A stretch of 64,000 nt of DNA, taken from positions 2,477,533 through 2,541,532 of the forward strand of contig CM076260.1 in NCBI GenBank assembly GCA_038380795.1. Direction: 5' to 3'. Positions 21,461 to 34,722 of this stretch are shown in pieces (position 1 is the stretch's first letter; each line of letters begins with the position of its first letter). Origin of the DNA: Pyrocephalus nanus (lineage: Eukaryota > Chordata > Aves > Passeriformes > Tyrannidae). The notes under the pieces are model-generated. The model was not told the DNA's origin. It saw only the letters and a list, made by a program, of their open reading frames with translations, and did not search any database. The position numbers were made by a program, and so were the translations under genes.

Positions 21461-22789
21461 CTTTATTATATACCTTTAATATGTTTTTACATATACCCAC
21501 CTGTAGCTTTTATATCTGCCTGTTAGTTGTGCATTTTAAAGGTTTGAGATGTTTTGTTCTCCCACCGTTACACTTCTGCCTCTTGTTGTTCTGTTTTTCT
21601 GCAGACAGTGTAGAAACTTTATATAAATTTAATGCCTTCTGTATTTCTTTTTTTTTTATTTTAAACTATGATTAAACTCATAAACTCACAGCACTGGTGT
21701 AATTTTGCATTTGGATACACTGTGCTATTGTAATAAGATATTGTCCCTGTATAATGCTTTTCCTTCCTTATGGATTCACAGTGTAGAATACAATTCCTTT
21801 CTTTTTTTTTTTTTTTTTTTTTTTGGTATAAATTAATCTGAAAAGGAACTGTTAAAAGCCAATATATTTGCAGTGAATGAAGCAGCTTTAGCAGAGGGAG
21901 CAATGGGATTCCTGCAACGCTGTCTCCCTGTCTCCTCTTTCAAATTCCTGTGGTGCAGGAGGCTGTTGTGGTACTTACTTTTATAGTTAGGAAACATTAT
22001 TCTTGTTATTTAATTCAGATGCTGACATAATGAGTGCTTGGCTGCAATGAATATTTGATGTGTTTATGCTAATGTAAAGTCCCAACTATTGCCAGTTCTC
22101 TTCAACCTTCATAACTTTTGAGACAACAGTTTTAAGGGCGATGCAGTTTGTCTGCCCAGCGTGTTTCGATGAAAAGGGAGAATATTTTTATGGACACTCA
22201 ATTAACAACTTCTAGAATTCATTTTCTCATGATCTTGCCTGAGATTTTAACTTGAAATAGTCTCTTGAGACTCTCAGGAGAGAATTGGGCAGGATCAGGA
22301 TGTGCAGTGGGGGTTTGTAGGACTCGCTCCTGTTTTCCCTCACAGCAGGCAGAGGTTGGCACTTTTAGGCAAATTTGGTTGTTATTAATACAAAACTATT
22401 GGAGCTTGAAGTGAAATAGTTCTTAATAAAACAGTGTCTTCTAAATAAATCCGTCCTGGAAGTGCTGAATTCTGACCCAGGTGCTCACAAGCAGCGAGTT
22501 TGTAAATCAAAATCTTTCTTTCTCTCTCCTGGTCTGGAGCAGGTAAATGGCCCTCAGAAATCACTGGCAGGATGGGAATACTTTGTAGGCACAGAATTAC
22601 CTCCAGTGCTTTGTGTGTCTGTCCTCTGGGTGATGCCATCAAGTTGCTCTGTCCCCCAGGAGGTGTTTTAGAAGAGGGGCTGGATGAGTCCTTGTGGCAC
22701 ATTCTGGCATTTGCCCTCTTGTTGTGGCACTCCAGTGTGGAGGATCCCACTTTTTGAGATCTTGGCAGTGCAATTCATGAAAAGTGAGG
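21461..22789. other. Unique stretch
   Basis: A T run (21797-21824) is the only simple repeat. The segment 22000-22270 is CR1-free and AT-rich with a lone CpG pair (GGGCGATG, TTTCGATG) and could be a non-coding element. No gene seen. Confidence 0.4.
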
Positions 22790-22877
22790 AAACTGGGATA
22801 GGGGAAGGTGTCCCTGCCCATGGCAGGGGGTGGAACTGGATGAGCTTTAAGGTCCTTTCCAACCCAAACTTTTCCAT
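22790..22877 (+). mobile_element. CR1 3' tail fragment
   Basis: GGGATAGGGGAAGGTGTCCC, GCCCATGGCAGGGGG, GGTCCTTTCCAACCC. It is followed within 20 bp by a second, longer CR1 in the same orientation. Confidence 0.88.
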
Positions 22878-22894
22878 CCAGGTCTGGAGGTCCC

Positions 22895-23353
22895 AGCATA
22901 AGGAAGAGATTTGAGAGGGTCGAGAGGAGGTGACAAAGATGCTTCAAGGGCTGGAGCAACTCTGGAGAAAGGCTGGGAGAGCTGGGGGTGTCCAGCCTGG
23001 AGAAGAGAAGGCTCCAGGGACACCTTAGAGCCCCTCTGAGTTCCTAAAGCGGCTCCAGGAGACTTTGGACAAGGGATGGAGGGACAGGACAGAAAGAATG
23101 GCTTTCCACTGCCAGAGGGCAGGGTTAGATAGGATATTGGGAAGGAATTCTTGGCTAGGAGGATGGGGAGGCCCTGGCACAGGTTGCCCAAAGAAGCTGT
23201 GGCTGCCCCTGGATCCCTGGAAGTGTCCAGGGTCAGGTTGGACAGGGCTAGAAGCAACCTGGATAGTGGGAGGTGTCTCTGCCCATGGCAGGGGTTGGAA
23301 TGGGATGGTCTTTAGGGTCTCTTCCAACCCAAACCATTCCACGATTCCTGGAA
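22895..23353 (+). mobile_element. CR1, about 460 bp
   Basis: Sense: GAGGAGGTGACAAAGATGC, GAGAGCTGGGGGTGTCCAGC, CTGGAGAAGAGAAGGCTCC, GGGACAGGACAGAAAGAATG, GGTTGCCCAAAGAAGCTG, CTTCCAACCCAAACC, ACGATTCC tail. Confidence 0.95.
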
Positions 23354-25444
23354 TTTCAACCCCTGCACTCAGTTGTGTCCAAGAACATCATCTCTGGATT
23401 TTATGGTCTTATAGCGCAAGGATTTTTTTTAACTTTTCGTTAAATTAGGTAAATTGAAATTAATTAAATTAAAAAATTATATTTATAAAAGTACTCTGCC
23501 CAATCTTTCCTTTGCGAACTCTCAGCCTGTTTTCTTAGCCTGATTTTCATTTAAAAGAATCAAAGTTTTTTTTTTTTTTTTCTGCCCTGTTGCCCTTTTT
23601 TTTTTTTTTAAATACAAAATCTCTGTGTTCCTTTTATGACAAGCACACTCACTATTATTATTATTTATCACGGACAACACTCGGGGGTCCCGAGTGGATG
23701 CATTCCCTGCTTTTGAGCTCTGTTAGACCCCGTGCATTTTGCACGTGATATTTCCCCTCAGCTGCTTCATCCTCTGGGATCAGACTCAGTCTCTCTGGCT
23801 GGAATTAAGTGGGATATTATGGAAAACATTCCAGCTGCCCGGGGCTGGTAAATGAAAGGGCACAGCCCCGTGCCCTGGAGTGGCCAGGCTTATGTTTGCT
23901 CTGTGGATTCTTTGATAAGGAGCTCATTGAAACAAATCTTCTGGGTGTTCAGCAGCCAAATGAAAAAATAAAAAAACCCCCACTTTTAACATAATAAAAT
24001 AGTGAAAAAATGAAAGGACAAAAAGAGGAGGAAGAAAACCAAGTAAAGAAAGGGTGAATGAGAAAATTGCTTTTAGATGAAGAGGTGCCTACGGACATAT
24101 CTTGTGTTCACTTTTGCTGCAAGGGGCAGAAATGAGTTTATTACACGAAGTTGTTTTACTTCTGCAACATTCCATGTGCTTTATAGTAAATGATCAACTC
24201 CTGCTGGCAAGGAAAGGAGAATATTTTATCTTTGTCCTGTATTGCTGAGCTATGGGAGCCAATTAAATATATTTATTTTCGGACACCATATTAAGACTCA
24301 GTAATCCTGCTGCATTTCAGTTATTTACACTTTTTACTTGCTTGGGGTTTTTTTTAGCATATTTGGATTTTTTCCTCTTGTTCAATACAGTCCTTTGTTT
24401 TTGTTTGTTTGCTTTTGGGTAAGTGCATATTTTTATTTGAAACTTACTGATGGGTGTTATTAAACTTCTCTTTCACATAAAAGATTTTATTTAAAGATGA
24501 GAGGGTGTGTATATACTTATACAAACATATATATATATAATATATATATATGTGTGGTGAAAGTCAAACTTTACTCTCATGTTCTTCCCTGAGATAATTA
24601 AACATTTACATTTTTTTCATGATAATCAGCTATCAAAAAGATAATTTAAAGATTTTTTTTTTCTTTTTTTTTCTGGTAAATTTTCCAAACATTCTGATGC
24701 TCAGCTTACTTTTGCTTAAATTTGAGCTTGTAACATTTATATCAAAGGCTCTCTTTTATTGTAAATCATTGTAATTTCATTTGTAGTAGATAAAACTGAG
24801 ACAAACAAATGTGCAAAGTCCGTGTCTGCCGCCCTCCTTTTCACTGCCTGTGCTGGCAAGTGGAATATTCTGTCTGAAATGTCCCTGGTTTTTATTTTTC
24901 AAGATACTTTTATGTGTAAAAAACTTTGTAGATGTAGTTAGGGTGTGCAGTTATAGGTTTTTGAAGTGCTTTTGGGCTTTGAGTTGGCCTCTGGGTGATG
25001 GGGCAGCTGATGCTTCCTGAAGGACACGTGGAAATCCAAGTGGGATTTGCTTGCCTTTCAGGATGAGACCAGGAGTCTTATGAGGCACAAATGACAAAAT
25101 ATCCCCATGGAAAATTCTGAGTGCACTTCCTTTGATCCTAAAAATACTGAAATTCAGCACCTGGACAGGTCTAAAATAGCTCCTTCCCCTTGAAGGGCAC
25201 CAGAATGGTTTCTTTTATTTGGGTTTTCTGCTGAAGAACCTGAGTTTTCTCCTGCCTTTTTTTTTGCCATCCAGATGAGCTGTTTCCTGTGCCTGGATTG
25301 GGGATTTCTGGCTGCAGGTTTTTTTATCCCTGATTTCAGCTCTGAACATTCACATCTCAAAGCTCTTGGCCTACAGAGATTTCATTACCATGAAAAGTTC
25401 CTCCCTGTTCCTGGGAAGCTGTGAGGCTCTTCCGTGGAGCCAGC
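23354..25444. other. Unique stretch with T runs and a TA microsatellite
   Basis: T runs at 23562-23580 and 23597-23611; (TA)n at 24517-24553. The segment 24040-24330 (repeat-free, with ACGGACATATC, ACACGAAG, TTTCGGACACC) resembles a non-coding element. No exon supported. Confidence 0.4.
24517..24553. repeat. TA microsatellite
   Basis: ATACAAACATATATATATAT followed by AATATATATATATGTGTG. Confidence 0.85.
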
Positions 25445-25668
25445 TTAGATATGAGGGAGAAATTCCTCCCTGTGAGGGTGGTGAGGGCCAGGAATGAAAT
25501 TCCTGGAGAAGCTGTGGCTGTCCCATCCCTGGAAATGTCCAAGGGCAGCTTGGACAGGGCTTGGATCAGCCTGGGCTTATGGAAGGTGTCCCTGCCCATG
25601 GCAAAGGGTTGGAATGAGATGAACTTTAAGGTCCCTTCCCACCCAAACCATTCCATGATTCCATGATG
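25445..25668 (+). mobile_element. CR1 3' fragment
   Basis: Sense: GAGGGAGAAATTCCTCCCTG, GAAGCTGTGGCTGTCCCATC, GGGCTTGGATCAGCCTGGG, GGTCCCTTCCCACCC, TTCCATGATTCCATGATG tail. Confidence 0.93.
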
Positions 25669-28600
25669 CTCCACCCCAAAGAGACCCCCCCCTTCCCCCC
25701 AGACATCATCATTCACAGAAGAGGACACTGAGACATTCAGCCAAGTTGAAGAAGGTGTTCCCACCTTCTCCTGCAGCTCAGGGCCCACCAAAGAGGACCA
25801 CTTGCTATCATTAAAAATTCTAGAGCCTGAACTGCTCTTTGAGCAGGTCAATGCCACAAAAGGTGTTGTTTCCTCACTCCCATGAGTGAAGAAGAGAACT
25901 CCAAACTCCTTGTCAAAGTTGCAGAGCTGATGATACACCTGAAAATTTTGTGGTTTTTTTTTCAAGGATCACCCACAGATTCCCTGTCACAGCCGGTGGT
26001 TACTGGTTTGGGAACCACAGTTTGGGAACACTTGGATTAACATCCTTCTCCAGGGAAGTCCAGTGACCCGGTGGAATGGTCCAAAGACTTTAACATCGAT
26101 GAAAAGGCTCCCTCACAGTGTCCTTTGAATCATTTATTAGTGACCTATGGATGCTGCTCAGCAGGTTCAGATAAAATTGGCTTTACCTCAGTTGGAGAAG
26201 ATGTTCTGTGTTTTTAACTGGTTAGGCTGAGTCTAAACTTGCACCTCACTCTGGGACTGGACTGGACTAGTGGGACTTGAGCCTTTGCTGTCCCCACTCA
26301 GCTTCTGGTTTCCTTCTGTCTGTACCACACAAAACTTGGGCTTAATAAGCAAGTGAAATTAAAACCTTCTTCTCCCCTTCTCATCCTGGGAGGTGTCACC
26401 TTTCCTCTCATTTATTATCCAAAGAGTTTTTGATCAACCAGTTGCAGATTCCCAAGTCCCAGTGCTTTTAACTGGGCACTTGAAGTGGATGTGAGGATGA
26501 TTATTGTGAGCTCACGCTGTGATTGTGCCACTGGTGATAGCAAATTCCAAGAAGACGTTCCTGGAGCAGTTGGAACCCAGTGAATTCCCTGCCTTGCATA
26601 GCAGGAACATCCTTTTGGGGCTTTCCAGGTTTAATTTCTGCACTGTGGCCAAATATTTCAAGCACATCCATTTAAACTGGCTTTAAAAGCCTGTATTTAG
26701 GCTTGGATTTACTGGAAGGTGGATGAGACGGGTCCTTTGGAAAATCAGGCTCCTCTAATTACGTGGGTAACACATTTTAAAATGTTAGATTCTGTCTATG
26801 AATCATCCTCTCCCATTATTAGAGGTGACATTTCCATTTAATTTCCCAGTGGGATTCCATTTAATGTTTTCAAAACAACGTCAGTTGGAATCATATTTGT
26901 TTTGGTTGTTTGCCTTTTACAAAGAAACCTTCAGGAGAGGAATGGCAAAGTTCTTAAAATGGAAGGAAGAAGAGTTTTTAGAAATGAAATATTTGTAAAA
27001 AAAGTTCCACTTGTTGTTTTCTTTTCAATTCAATGCCTTGAATAGATTCCGACTTGGGAGGCAGCTGTGGTGTGTCCAAATATACTGCCAGAAACAAAGG
27101 ATTTGGGAGTCTGCTGGATGTTCTTATTTTGATCATGTTCTCACTGGGTGAATTGTGTGTATTCAGTGCTGCTGTGAGCAGAACTGATCCTTAGGTTTTA
27201 ATTTAGGTTTTAATTTACACGTGAAGAATTTAGTCCATCCTGGGAATATTCAGATTGTCTTACCGGGAAGGATTTTTTTTTTTTTTGATTTTTTTTTTTA
27301 AAGCAGGAATATTGAATTTTCATTAAATTACTGCTGTGATGAGATACAGACAGTCTGCTCTGAATATGGCTGTGCTAAATAAAAGGAAGCCAAGTGGTTT
27401 TTGGCCCTGATCCCACATGGCACGGACTGGGAACATCACTCAGGCCATGAGGAGGGGGATTCAGCCATGAAGACAAGACTCTGCATTCTCCAAATATCCT
27501 GTGTTTTTGTTTTTTTTTTTTTTTGAGATGACTAATTGTGCCTTGAGGTTTTATCAGCCATCACTAATAAGATTCTGTGAGATATTTGAGCCTCTGCCTT
27601 GTTTTGGGGGTTGGTGGGTCAAGTATGATGTGAAATGGAAATGCTGGGAAAGATTCTAAATAAAGAAAAGCTGCTCCTGCTTTTGGGAGAGAGTGAAAAG
27701 GGAGGGAACAGCAGGGGGGGGGGAAACAACACGTGTGTGAAGGATAAGAGAGACATAAAATCTTAGTTAGTGCTGCTTATTAATAGGATTTATTGCTGCT
27801 CTTTGGAATAACCCCGATTGAAACAATTTCTTTTACGTTGCGTGCTTGATATTTGCCAGGAAATTAGGGAAAAACATTACATGTCTTACTTTCTGCCCCA
27901 CACCCCCCTTTTCCACTCTCCTGATTTTTTTTACTTGGGAGGTTTTAAACATTTATGGAGAAGAAAACCATTTTAAAAGGGCATGTAGCACCAAGGTAAT
28001 AATCACAGAGCTGTGCTGCTTTATGGGGCAATAATCCAGTTGCCTTGTTTGAAAAAGCTGCTTGGCCTTCATTCTCCAAGGCTTTTTCCCTTCGGGAATG
28101 GAGCTGGATTATTGCCTTGTAAAACAGGGCTGCATTCCTCTTGTTGATTAATTATAAATCTTTGCCTATCTCTGCTCATTCCTGCTCCTTTCCTTCCCAG
28201 CTTTGTCCTGCATCCCAAGAATTCAGAGATGAAAGCTCGATTTGTGGCACTCAAATGTTAATCTCCATTCTGGGAGTTTCTGGATGAGCATGTCAGTCAT
28301 TAATGTTCTTCTGATAAAGGTGAATCACATTTACATCACACATCCACGTATTTTCTGGGGTGTCTAAGCCAGTAGTAAGTAAATATTAGCACGAAACTTA
28401 AATAGAACCATCCAAATGAGTTGGGGAATCTCCCAGTTAGGACTGGGAATGTGGGCCACCATCAAGGTACTGTCATTGTTAGCACTAAGCTGGGAATTGA
28501 CCCCCCTAAATGTTGTTAATCGACCTTTTGGACTCTTTAATGAAATTTTAAAGTCTTTTTCCACTTTCTGAGACTTTCTGGGAATGGGAAAGAGCAGCCC

Positions 28601-29907
28601 AGGAATACCTGAGATGGCAAGAAGCCAAACACAGCCATGACCATGTTGGCAGGACATTTTCCCAACTGCAGGTGATCTGGCAGGACAGTTGGTCCTGAAC
28701 TATTGCCAGATAGGGCTCCAAACCGATAGACAATCTCCCAACTGGAAGACTGTAGGATTTGTAACATCAGCTGGAATTTGTGTGCTGGAGTCTGAGTAAT
28801 GTCCCTCTAAATTACGTCCCTTGTGAGGAGAACGACCTGAGTTTGCTCAGTGAGCAGTTAGTGAACGAGTGGGTTTGGATGTGGCATTTCTGATTTGTGC
28901 TTGGAAAAATGGCCACCACCATTCCTGATTTATTTAGGGATCAGCATGGTTGCAATGGGCACTTTACAGCGTAAAAGAATTTGGAAGTTGGACCTGTTGT
29001 GTGTGACCACAAAGTCCTGTTTCATCTGGAGGGTTTGTCACACACCCAACGCCGTCATCAGTGATGATCATCAGTTGTTTCCTTTATGAACAGCAAAAAA
29101 GTGACAAGGAAAAGTGTGATTGCATTAATTAAAAAGTATTTCCTAGCGAGAGTGTGAATCACCATCCTTGGAGATGGTGAAAACTTGGCTGGAGGTGACT
29201 CTGAGCAGTTGGATGGAACGTTGAGTTTGTGCTGCTTTGAGCAGGTGTTTGGGCTTCAGACCTCAGTGGTCCTTTCATGCTACATCCTTGTGGGATTGGA
29301 AATAGGAGGTGCTGCCTTCATGCCACTGTTACAAACTGCACAGGGAGCCATGGATTCCAGGGGGCTTCTTCTGTGTCACTTTTTTGGAGTTCTCCCTGCT
29401 CTCTTCTCCTCCTCCTGCTTTAGAAGTTCATAAACTGGGCACCAGAGGGAGAAACTTCCTGTTACTTTCTGGATAAGTTGGACAATGTGCCCTGGGGATC
29501 TGGTTAAAGCACAGGTTTTCTGCTCTCTCAGTTATAGGTTCTGGTGGAGTAGCTTTGTGGTGATCAGCTGCTTTCAAACCACACATCCCCAGTTAAGTCA
29601 GAGTTAAATTATGTGGGGAATATTTACAAGCTTTGCAAAGACTTGATGAGAGAAAGGAGCTGAGCCTTGCTTGGCCCATCCAAGGATCCCACCTGAAATG
29701 TATTTCTCTGTGTATAATGGGCTGCATCAGCAAAGTAAATGAACTGGTTTCCTGGTCTGGAGTCAGCCTGGCCACGTCCACCTGAAAGCCTTTCACCTGC
29801 CACAACTTTATGGCAACATTGAAAAACACCTTTTGGGAAGGTTCCTGGTCCATACTGGCAGTGACTGGGTAGATAAATGACACCAGCCAGTCTGCAGGGT
29901 CCTGGAT
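25669..29907. other. Longest CR1-free stretch between 16 and 37 kb
   Basis: Unique sequence with T runs at 27271-27300 and 27511-27524 and a G run at 27713-27723. Minus-strand pseudo-exons at 28749-28609 (CAG/ to CAG/GTATTC, 141 bp, phase 0-0) and about 29880-29720 (ending CAG/GTGGGA) are open, but I cannot link them. No recognised gene. Confidence 0.4.
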
Positions 29908-30262
29908 CAGGGAATCCCAGAATGGGTTGGGTTGAAGGGACCTGAAAGATCATCTCGTTCCAACCCCCCTTCCACGGGCAGGGACATCTTCCACTAGCCC
30001 AGATTGCTCCAAGCCCTGTCCAACCTGGCCTTGGATGCTTCCAGGGATCCAGGGGCAGCCACAGCTTCTCTGGGAATTCCATCCCAGCCCCTCCCCACCC
30101 TCCCAGCCAGGAAATCCTTCCCAATCTCCCATCTCTCCCTGCCTTCTGCCAGTGGGAAGCCATTCTCTGTGTCCTGTCCCTCCAGCCCTTGTCCCAAGTT
30201 CCTCTCCAGTTCTCTTGGAGCCCCTTTAGGCACTGGAAGGGACTCCAAGGTCTCTTTGGAGA
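29908..30262 (-). mobile_element. CR1, about 355 bp
   Basis: Antisense: GGGAATCCCAGAATGGGTTG, CACGGGCAGGGACATC, GGCCTTGGATGCTTCCAGGG, GTGTCCTGTCCCTCC, CTTTAGGCACTGGAAGGGAC. Confidence 0.94.
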
Positions 30263-30874
30263 CCAGTTTGTATCAAATCTTTTTAATTGCCTTAAATTAG
30301 AATTTTTCTCCCTTTCCTTTCCTACTCAGCCACGTGATTTCTTGCTCTTGTGTTGCTGGCAGCTCAGTGACCTGACACTCTGAAAAATGCCATTTTTTGT
30401 CACTCCATATGCAGGAATCTCTTGTGCTTGCCTGAATTACAAGGAATTTATTAACTTTTAGTGAGCTGAGCTCCTCTTTCTCACCCAGTAAGGCAGGACA
30501 CAGGTTTCACAGTCAAGTTCTGTGCCCTGCATTTTGTAGTTTTTATAAATACATAAAGTGTAAAATGTAAAAATGTATGTTATGGGCACATAAATGAGAC
30601 AAATTACCATGTCTCACTACTGACTTTTTTTTGAGACCAGATATATTGATAATTCACCACCTGACAGTGGTTAATCATGGGTGCTTGATCCTCAATCTTA
30701 TTTTGGAGGGAAATCATGAGACTTGTAGAAGTTTTGGAAGTTTGGATGCTGAGCAGGGTCTGTAGCTCTCTGGGTGAAATGGGAACACGTCTGATCACCC
30801 AAGAAATCAGAATTTTTCAGTTCTTCAAGTGCCAGTTCTGATCACTTTTACAAAGGTCTTTGATTCTTGAATAT

Positions 30875-30977
30875 TATAGAATTAGAGAATTGTTCAGGTT
30901 TGAAAAGACCTTTGAGATCATCAAGTCCAACCATTAACCCAGCCCTGCCAAATCCACCACTAAACCCTGGCAAACCA
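30875..30977 (-). mobile_element. Old CR1 3' fragment
   Basis: ATTATAGAATTAGAGAATTG, TTTGAAAAGACCTTTGAGATC, CAAGTCCAACCATTAACCC. The older subfamily with the CAAGTCCAACC signature. Confidence 0.82.
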
Positions 30978-32860
30978 TAGAATAAAGATAAATCTCAGTT
31001 TACCCATATGAAACAGTTTAACACTAATAATATCAGAAGGATTTTTATCAACAGTGTTGTTTTATTATTTACAATTATTTACAATTATTTACAATTATTT
31101 AATAATTTTGTAATGTGCATTTTTATTTTTACTGTGTCCAAGTTGGGAATAGGATGGACAAAGCATATTTAACTATCAAACCTTAATTAGTAACAAGTAG
31201 AATTAGGAGAAAAAGCACAATTAGGAGGGTGAGTTTTGGCAAGCAGGAGGAGAGGACTGAACTGCTGGGTTTGGGGCAGCAAATCTGTGAAAAGGTTTAT
31301 AATAAAAAACCAATTTAAATTCAGAAAAGAGGAGCCCTCATGTGCCACCCCCTGCATTTAGGACACGCAGGTTAATAAATATTTTCCCTCTGCTCCTCCA
31401 GAGAGTTCTTGCTTAAAAATGAAATGTATTTCTGCACCCCCAGCCCTTAATTTCTTATTGTTTTGTGCAGATGAACTCAGAGCAGGGGGGAGTGTTTTAA
31501 CTTCCCTCAGAGCAGCATAATTGGGAGGATCTGATGCAAATAAATTGGCTCAAATTTTCCCTTAATGTGCCTTTCTCCAATTCTCTCCCTGCCCTTCTGA
31601 ACTGTGGTTATTGTGGCACTGGAGGTACCTTTGAAGAGCCAGAGCTGCCTGTGGCAGTGGAGGCAAAATCAGAAGAAAATTTGAATGATTAATTAATGTA
31701 ATCCAGTGTCTGTTCTACCAAAGGCTTTCAGGGGCTTATTTAGCTCCAGTAATGAGAGGAATTCCAACAGCAGGTTTGTGGAAGGGGGTTTTGAAGAGTG
31801 GAAACGACCCAAGCTGCTGGAGGGAAAGGGATCACCCACCACCCACTGAATTAAACTAAAGGAAAACACTCTCTTAAAGATTTGATTTTTTTAGTTAGTT
31901 ATTGTTATAAAGTTGTTATTGGTGTAAAAATCAGCTTGGTATGCCATTTCTTTAAAGTTGTAAAGGGCAGAGGACATAAATCTCAACCATAACCATGAGC
32001 TAAAAGTGTCCACATTCCTCAAAGTGACTGGGCAAATTCATGGAAGAAAAATCTGCTGGGAATATGGAATACAGGGCTCACCCTGGAGGCTGGAAAATAT
32101 TCCAGCAAGTTGGAGGGAGAGCCAGGACCTGAACTGATTTTTATTTCAACTTGCTCCAGGTTGAATTTGGGTTTTTTTTTTGCTTTGAATTCCGTGTTTT
32201 AGGAGTGAGAAACCCCAGTAATCAAACCACAGAGGGAAAAGAGATAAAAATATGGATGTATTTAAAATTTAGAAACATTTAAATCCGTTTGAAGCTGTTG
32301 TTCTAAGTGCTTAAATTTGAAAATAAACAGAAGGAGTTGTGTGTGGCTTTTGGAAGTTATGTAGTTCAATTCCTAATTAAACCTTAAAGTTAGGGCCTTG
32401 CTCACTGAGTACTGAAAATCTCTGAGGATGTTGCTTTCATCACATTTTTAGGCACCTTGTTCTTGTGCCCAAATACTTCCATTCTGAAATTTGTTTTTCT
32501 TGCTGCTGATATTTTTGTTTTAATACTTCTGAAGCATTTGCAGGTTTTTTTTTTTTTCCAATTAAAAAAAATTATGAATTGATTATTCTTGCAAATTTTT
32601 AAAGTAAGGCACAGTAACAGTTGCTGTTGAAGAATGTCACTGATTCTGTAATTTGTATTATTTCATGTCAGTGACTGTTACAGCTGTTTATGAGATGCAG
32701 AATATCCTCAGTTGAGATGTGGGATCCTCCAGTGGAACAGTGACCAACACTGAGAAACGCAGAGAGATCTTCAAAGTCACCTTGATTAGTTTTTGTAGCC
32801 TCAAAACTGTGCAGATCACAGGATTTTGTCCTAATTCATCCTTTCCCTGCTCCCCTATAG
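30978..32860. other. Unique AT-rich stretch
   Basis: It includes a 10-bp tandem repeat (ACAATTATTT, about four copies, 31066-31103) and T runs. No coding frame of note. Confidence 0.45.
31066..31103. repeat. Tandem repeat, 10-bp unit
   Basis: TTATTTACAATTATTTACAA continuing in the same unit ACAATTATTT. Confidence 0.85.
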
Positions 32861-33095
32861 ATCATAGAATCCCAGAGTTGTTTAGGGTGGAAAAGACCTG
32901 CAAGGTCACCAAATCCAACCATAAACTGCCAAGGCCACCACTGACCCCTGTCCCCAAGTGCCACATCCACATGGCTTTGAAATCCCTCCAGGGATGGGAA
33001 CTCCACCCTGGACGGCTGTGCCAGGGCTGGACAACCCTTTCCAGGAAGGAATTGTTCCTAATATCCAATCTAAACCTCCTTTCCTTCTCAGAGAA
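32861..33095 (-). mobile_element. CR1 fragment, older subfamily
   Basis: ATCATAGAATCCCAGAGTTG, GGAAAAGACCTGCAAGGTC, CCAAGTGCCACATCCACATG, GGGCTGGACAACCCTTTCC, ATCCAATCTAAACCTCC. The same subfamily as the copy at 40.52 kb. Confidence 0.9.
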
Positions 33096-33179
33096 AACCT
33101 CAAATATTGTAATTCTGTAGCAGAGGAATTTTGTAGGCTTTGAAATGAACTCTGAAAGGGTTCAAACCTTCACCTGTGA

Positions 33180-33300
33180 AATCACAGAATAATGGAGGTT
33201 GGAAGAGTCTCCTGGAGATCTTCTGGAGTCTCCTGGAGTGGCCCCACTTCCCACTCAGAGCAGGCCCAGCTTAGGCAGGTGGGGGTTGCTCAGCTGTCTA
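33180..33300 (-). mobile_element. Diverged CR1 3' fragment
   Basis: ATCACAGAATAATGGAGGTT, GGAAGAGTCTCCTGGAGATC, CACTCAGAGCAGGCCCAGCTT. It is one of three minus-strand CR1 pieces within 900 bp. Confidence 0.75.
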
Positions 33301-33563
33301 AATATAGATGGTTCTTAATGTAAGATATTCTGTGATTCACTTTGTACCTGCTTAAAATCAAAATCCTAAATGGCCTTTTATACCAGTGGTTTATAATGTC
33401 CCTGCATTCCTGATTTCTGCTCATTGTCCATGTGGGTCTTGGCATTGATTGGATTAATTTCTGTCATTTCATGGCTCCATCAGGATTTTAGGTCTGGCTT
33501 AATCCACCTTGTGTTTTCACTCTCTCTTACTCACAGCACAATCCCTCCCTCATGGATAATTGT

Positions 33564-33740
33564 AATCACAGAATCCTGGAATGTCCTGAGTTCAAAGGGA
33601 CCCACCAGGATCATCCAGTCCAACTCCTGGCCCTGCACAGGACAATCCAACAATCCCACCCTGTCCCTGTTGTCCAAACACTCCTGGAGCTCTGGAATCC
33701 TCGGGTTCAGTGCCTGACTACCCTCTGGGGGGGGAAAATG
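33564..33740 (-). mobile_element. CR1 3' fragment, second subfamily
   Basis: AATCACAGAATCCTGGAATG, AAGGGACCCACCAGGATC, TCCAACTCCTGGCCCTGC, GTCCAAACACTCCTGGAGC, GACTACCCTCTGGGGG. Same type as 44630-44902. Confidence 0.87.
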
Positions 33741-34722
33741 CTGATATTAAAACTAAATTAAACCTGCAGTTAAAAGCAAAGAGTGTTTGAAACGAAGCAG
33801 AAGCAGCACATAAGACACAACTTTGCATTTGATACCTGTACTTACAGCGAGATCTTGTGTGTGGGAATAGTTAAAAAGTTCTTGCTGATGAATTTGGAAC
33901 CAAGGTGTGGATCTCTCAGCTTTGTACCATTTCATGTCATGAAATGCTTGGTTTGAGGGACTTTTTTTTTTTTTTTGGCTCATTTTGCATAATCATAAAA
34001 AATCAAAGCACAGTAATCCACTCATCGATCCAGGAATCAATTTTTTTTTAATCCCTGCAAAGTCACCTGGTCCTTATTTACACTTTACACCCCAATTTTC
34101 TCTGTACCAATAAAAAAAATTTCACTTTCTAAAGATGGTTCAGGTGAGGGCACCAAATAACACTTTACATGAGGACAAGCTGTGTGGGAACCTGTCCCTG
34201 CTGCACTTCTGGGCAGTCCAGAAATGTTCTGCACTTATTTTAAGATGCTGCCTTGAACTGTGAGAGACATTTCAAAGAACTTCCCCCCTTCTCACTGGGG
34301 TATTTGCCATGATCATCTCTGCTGGAAAAAGTTCCTTTGGAATGCTAATGAAGCCTCAGCTCCGGGAGGTTCTTTCTACAAAGTTGCTTTACATCAGATT
34401 TAAAAGCACACTGAAGAAAATTTAACCCCAAAACACGTCCCATTCCCTTTGCTGCTGCTTCATGACACACAGGACGTGGGGAGATGATTGATAAAATAAG
34501 TGTTAATGGGGTGAAGGGGAAGATGGTGTAAGCAAAGCCTTGGGATGATGCCATTTTAGATCCACGTTGATTACTCAGTAATCATCCAAGAAGAGAAAGA
34601 AATAATTTTTGAGAGAAGATATGATGAGGGATCTTGGATGGCTGTGGTTTTAACTGGAAAAAAATTGGCTTCTCTTTTGCCAGCTTTAAATTCTCCTTTT
34701 TAAAGGGCCAAGTTGGGGTAGC
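33741..34722. other. Unique stretch; contains the source of an inverted copy at 35.9 kb
   Basis: A T run (33961-33976) and short unsupported frames. Bases 34574-34646 reappear inverted inside a CR1 1.3 kb downstream (listed separately). Confidence 0.5.
34574..34646 (+). repeat. Inverted repeat, arm 1 (presumed donor)
   Basis: The sequence beginning CTCAGTAATCATCCAAGAAG and ending TTGGATGGCTGTGG has a reverse-complement partner at 35865-35936 with about five substitutions and one 1-bp indel. Here it lies in unique DNA with no CR1 boundary, so this arm is likely the source. Confidence 0.85.

Noticed and set aside
25154..25360. Lys-rich minus-strand frame followed by another frame at 25160-24951
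   Set aside because: Joining them would need an intron of about 20 bp, which is too short; likely chance in A-rich sequence.
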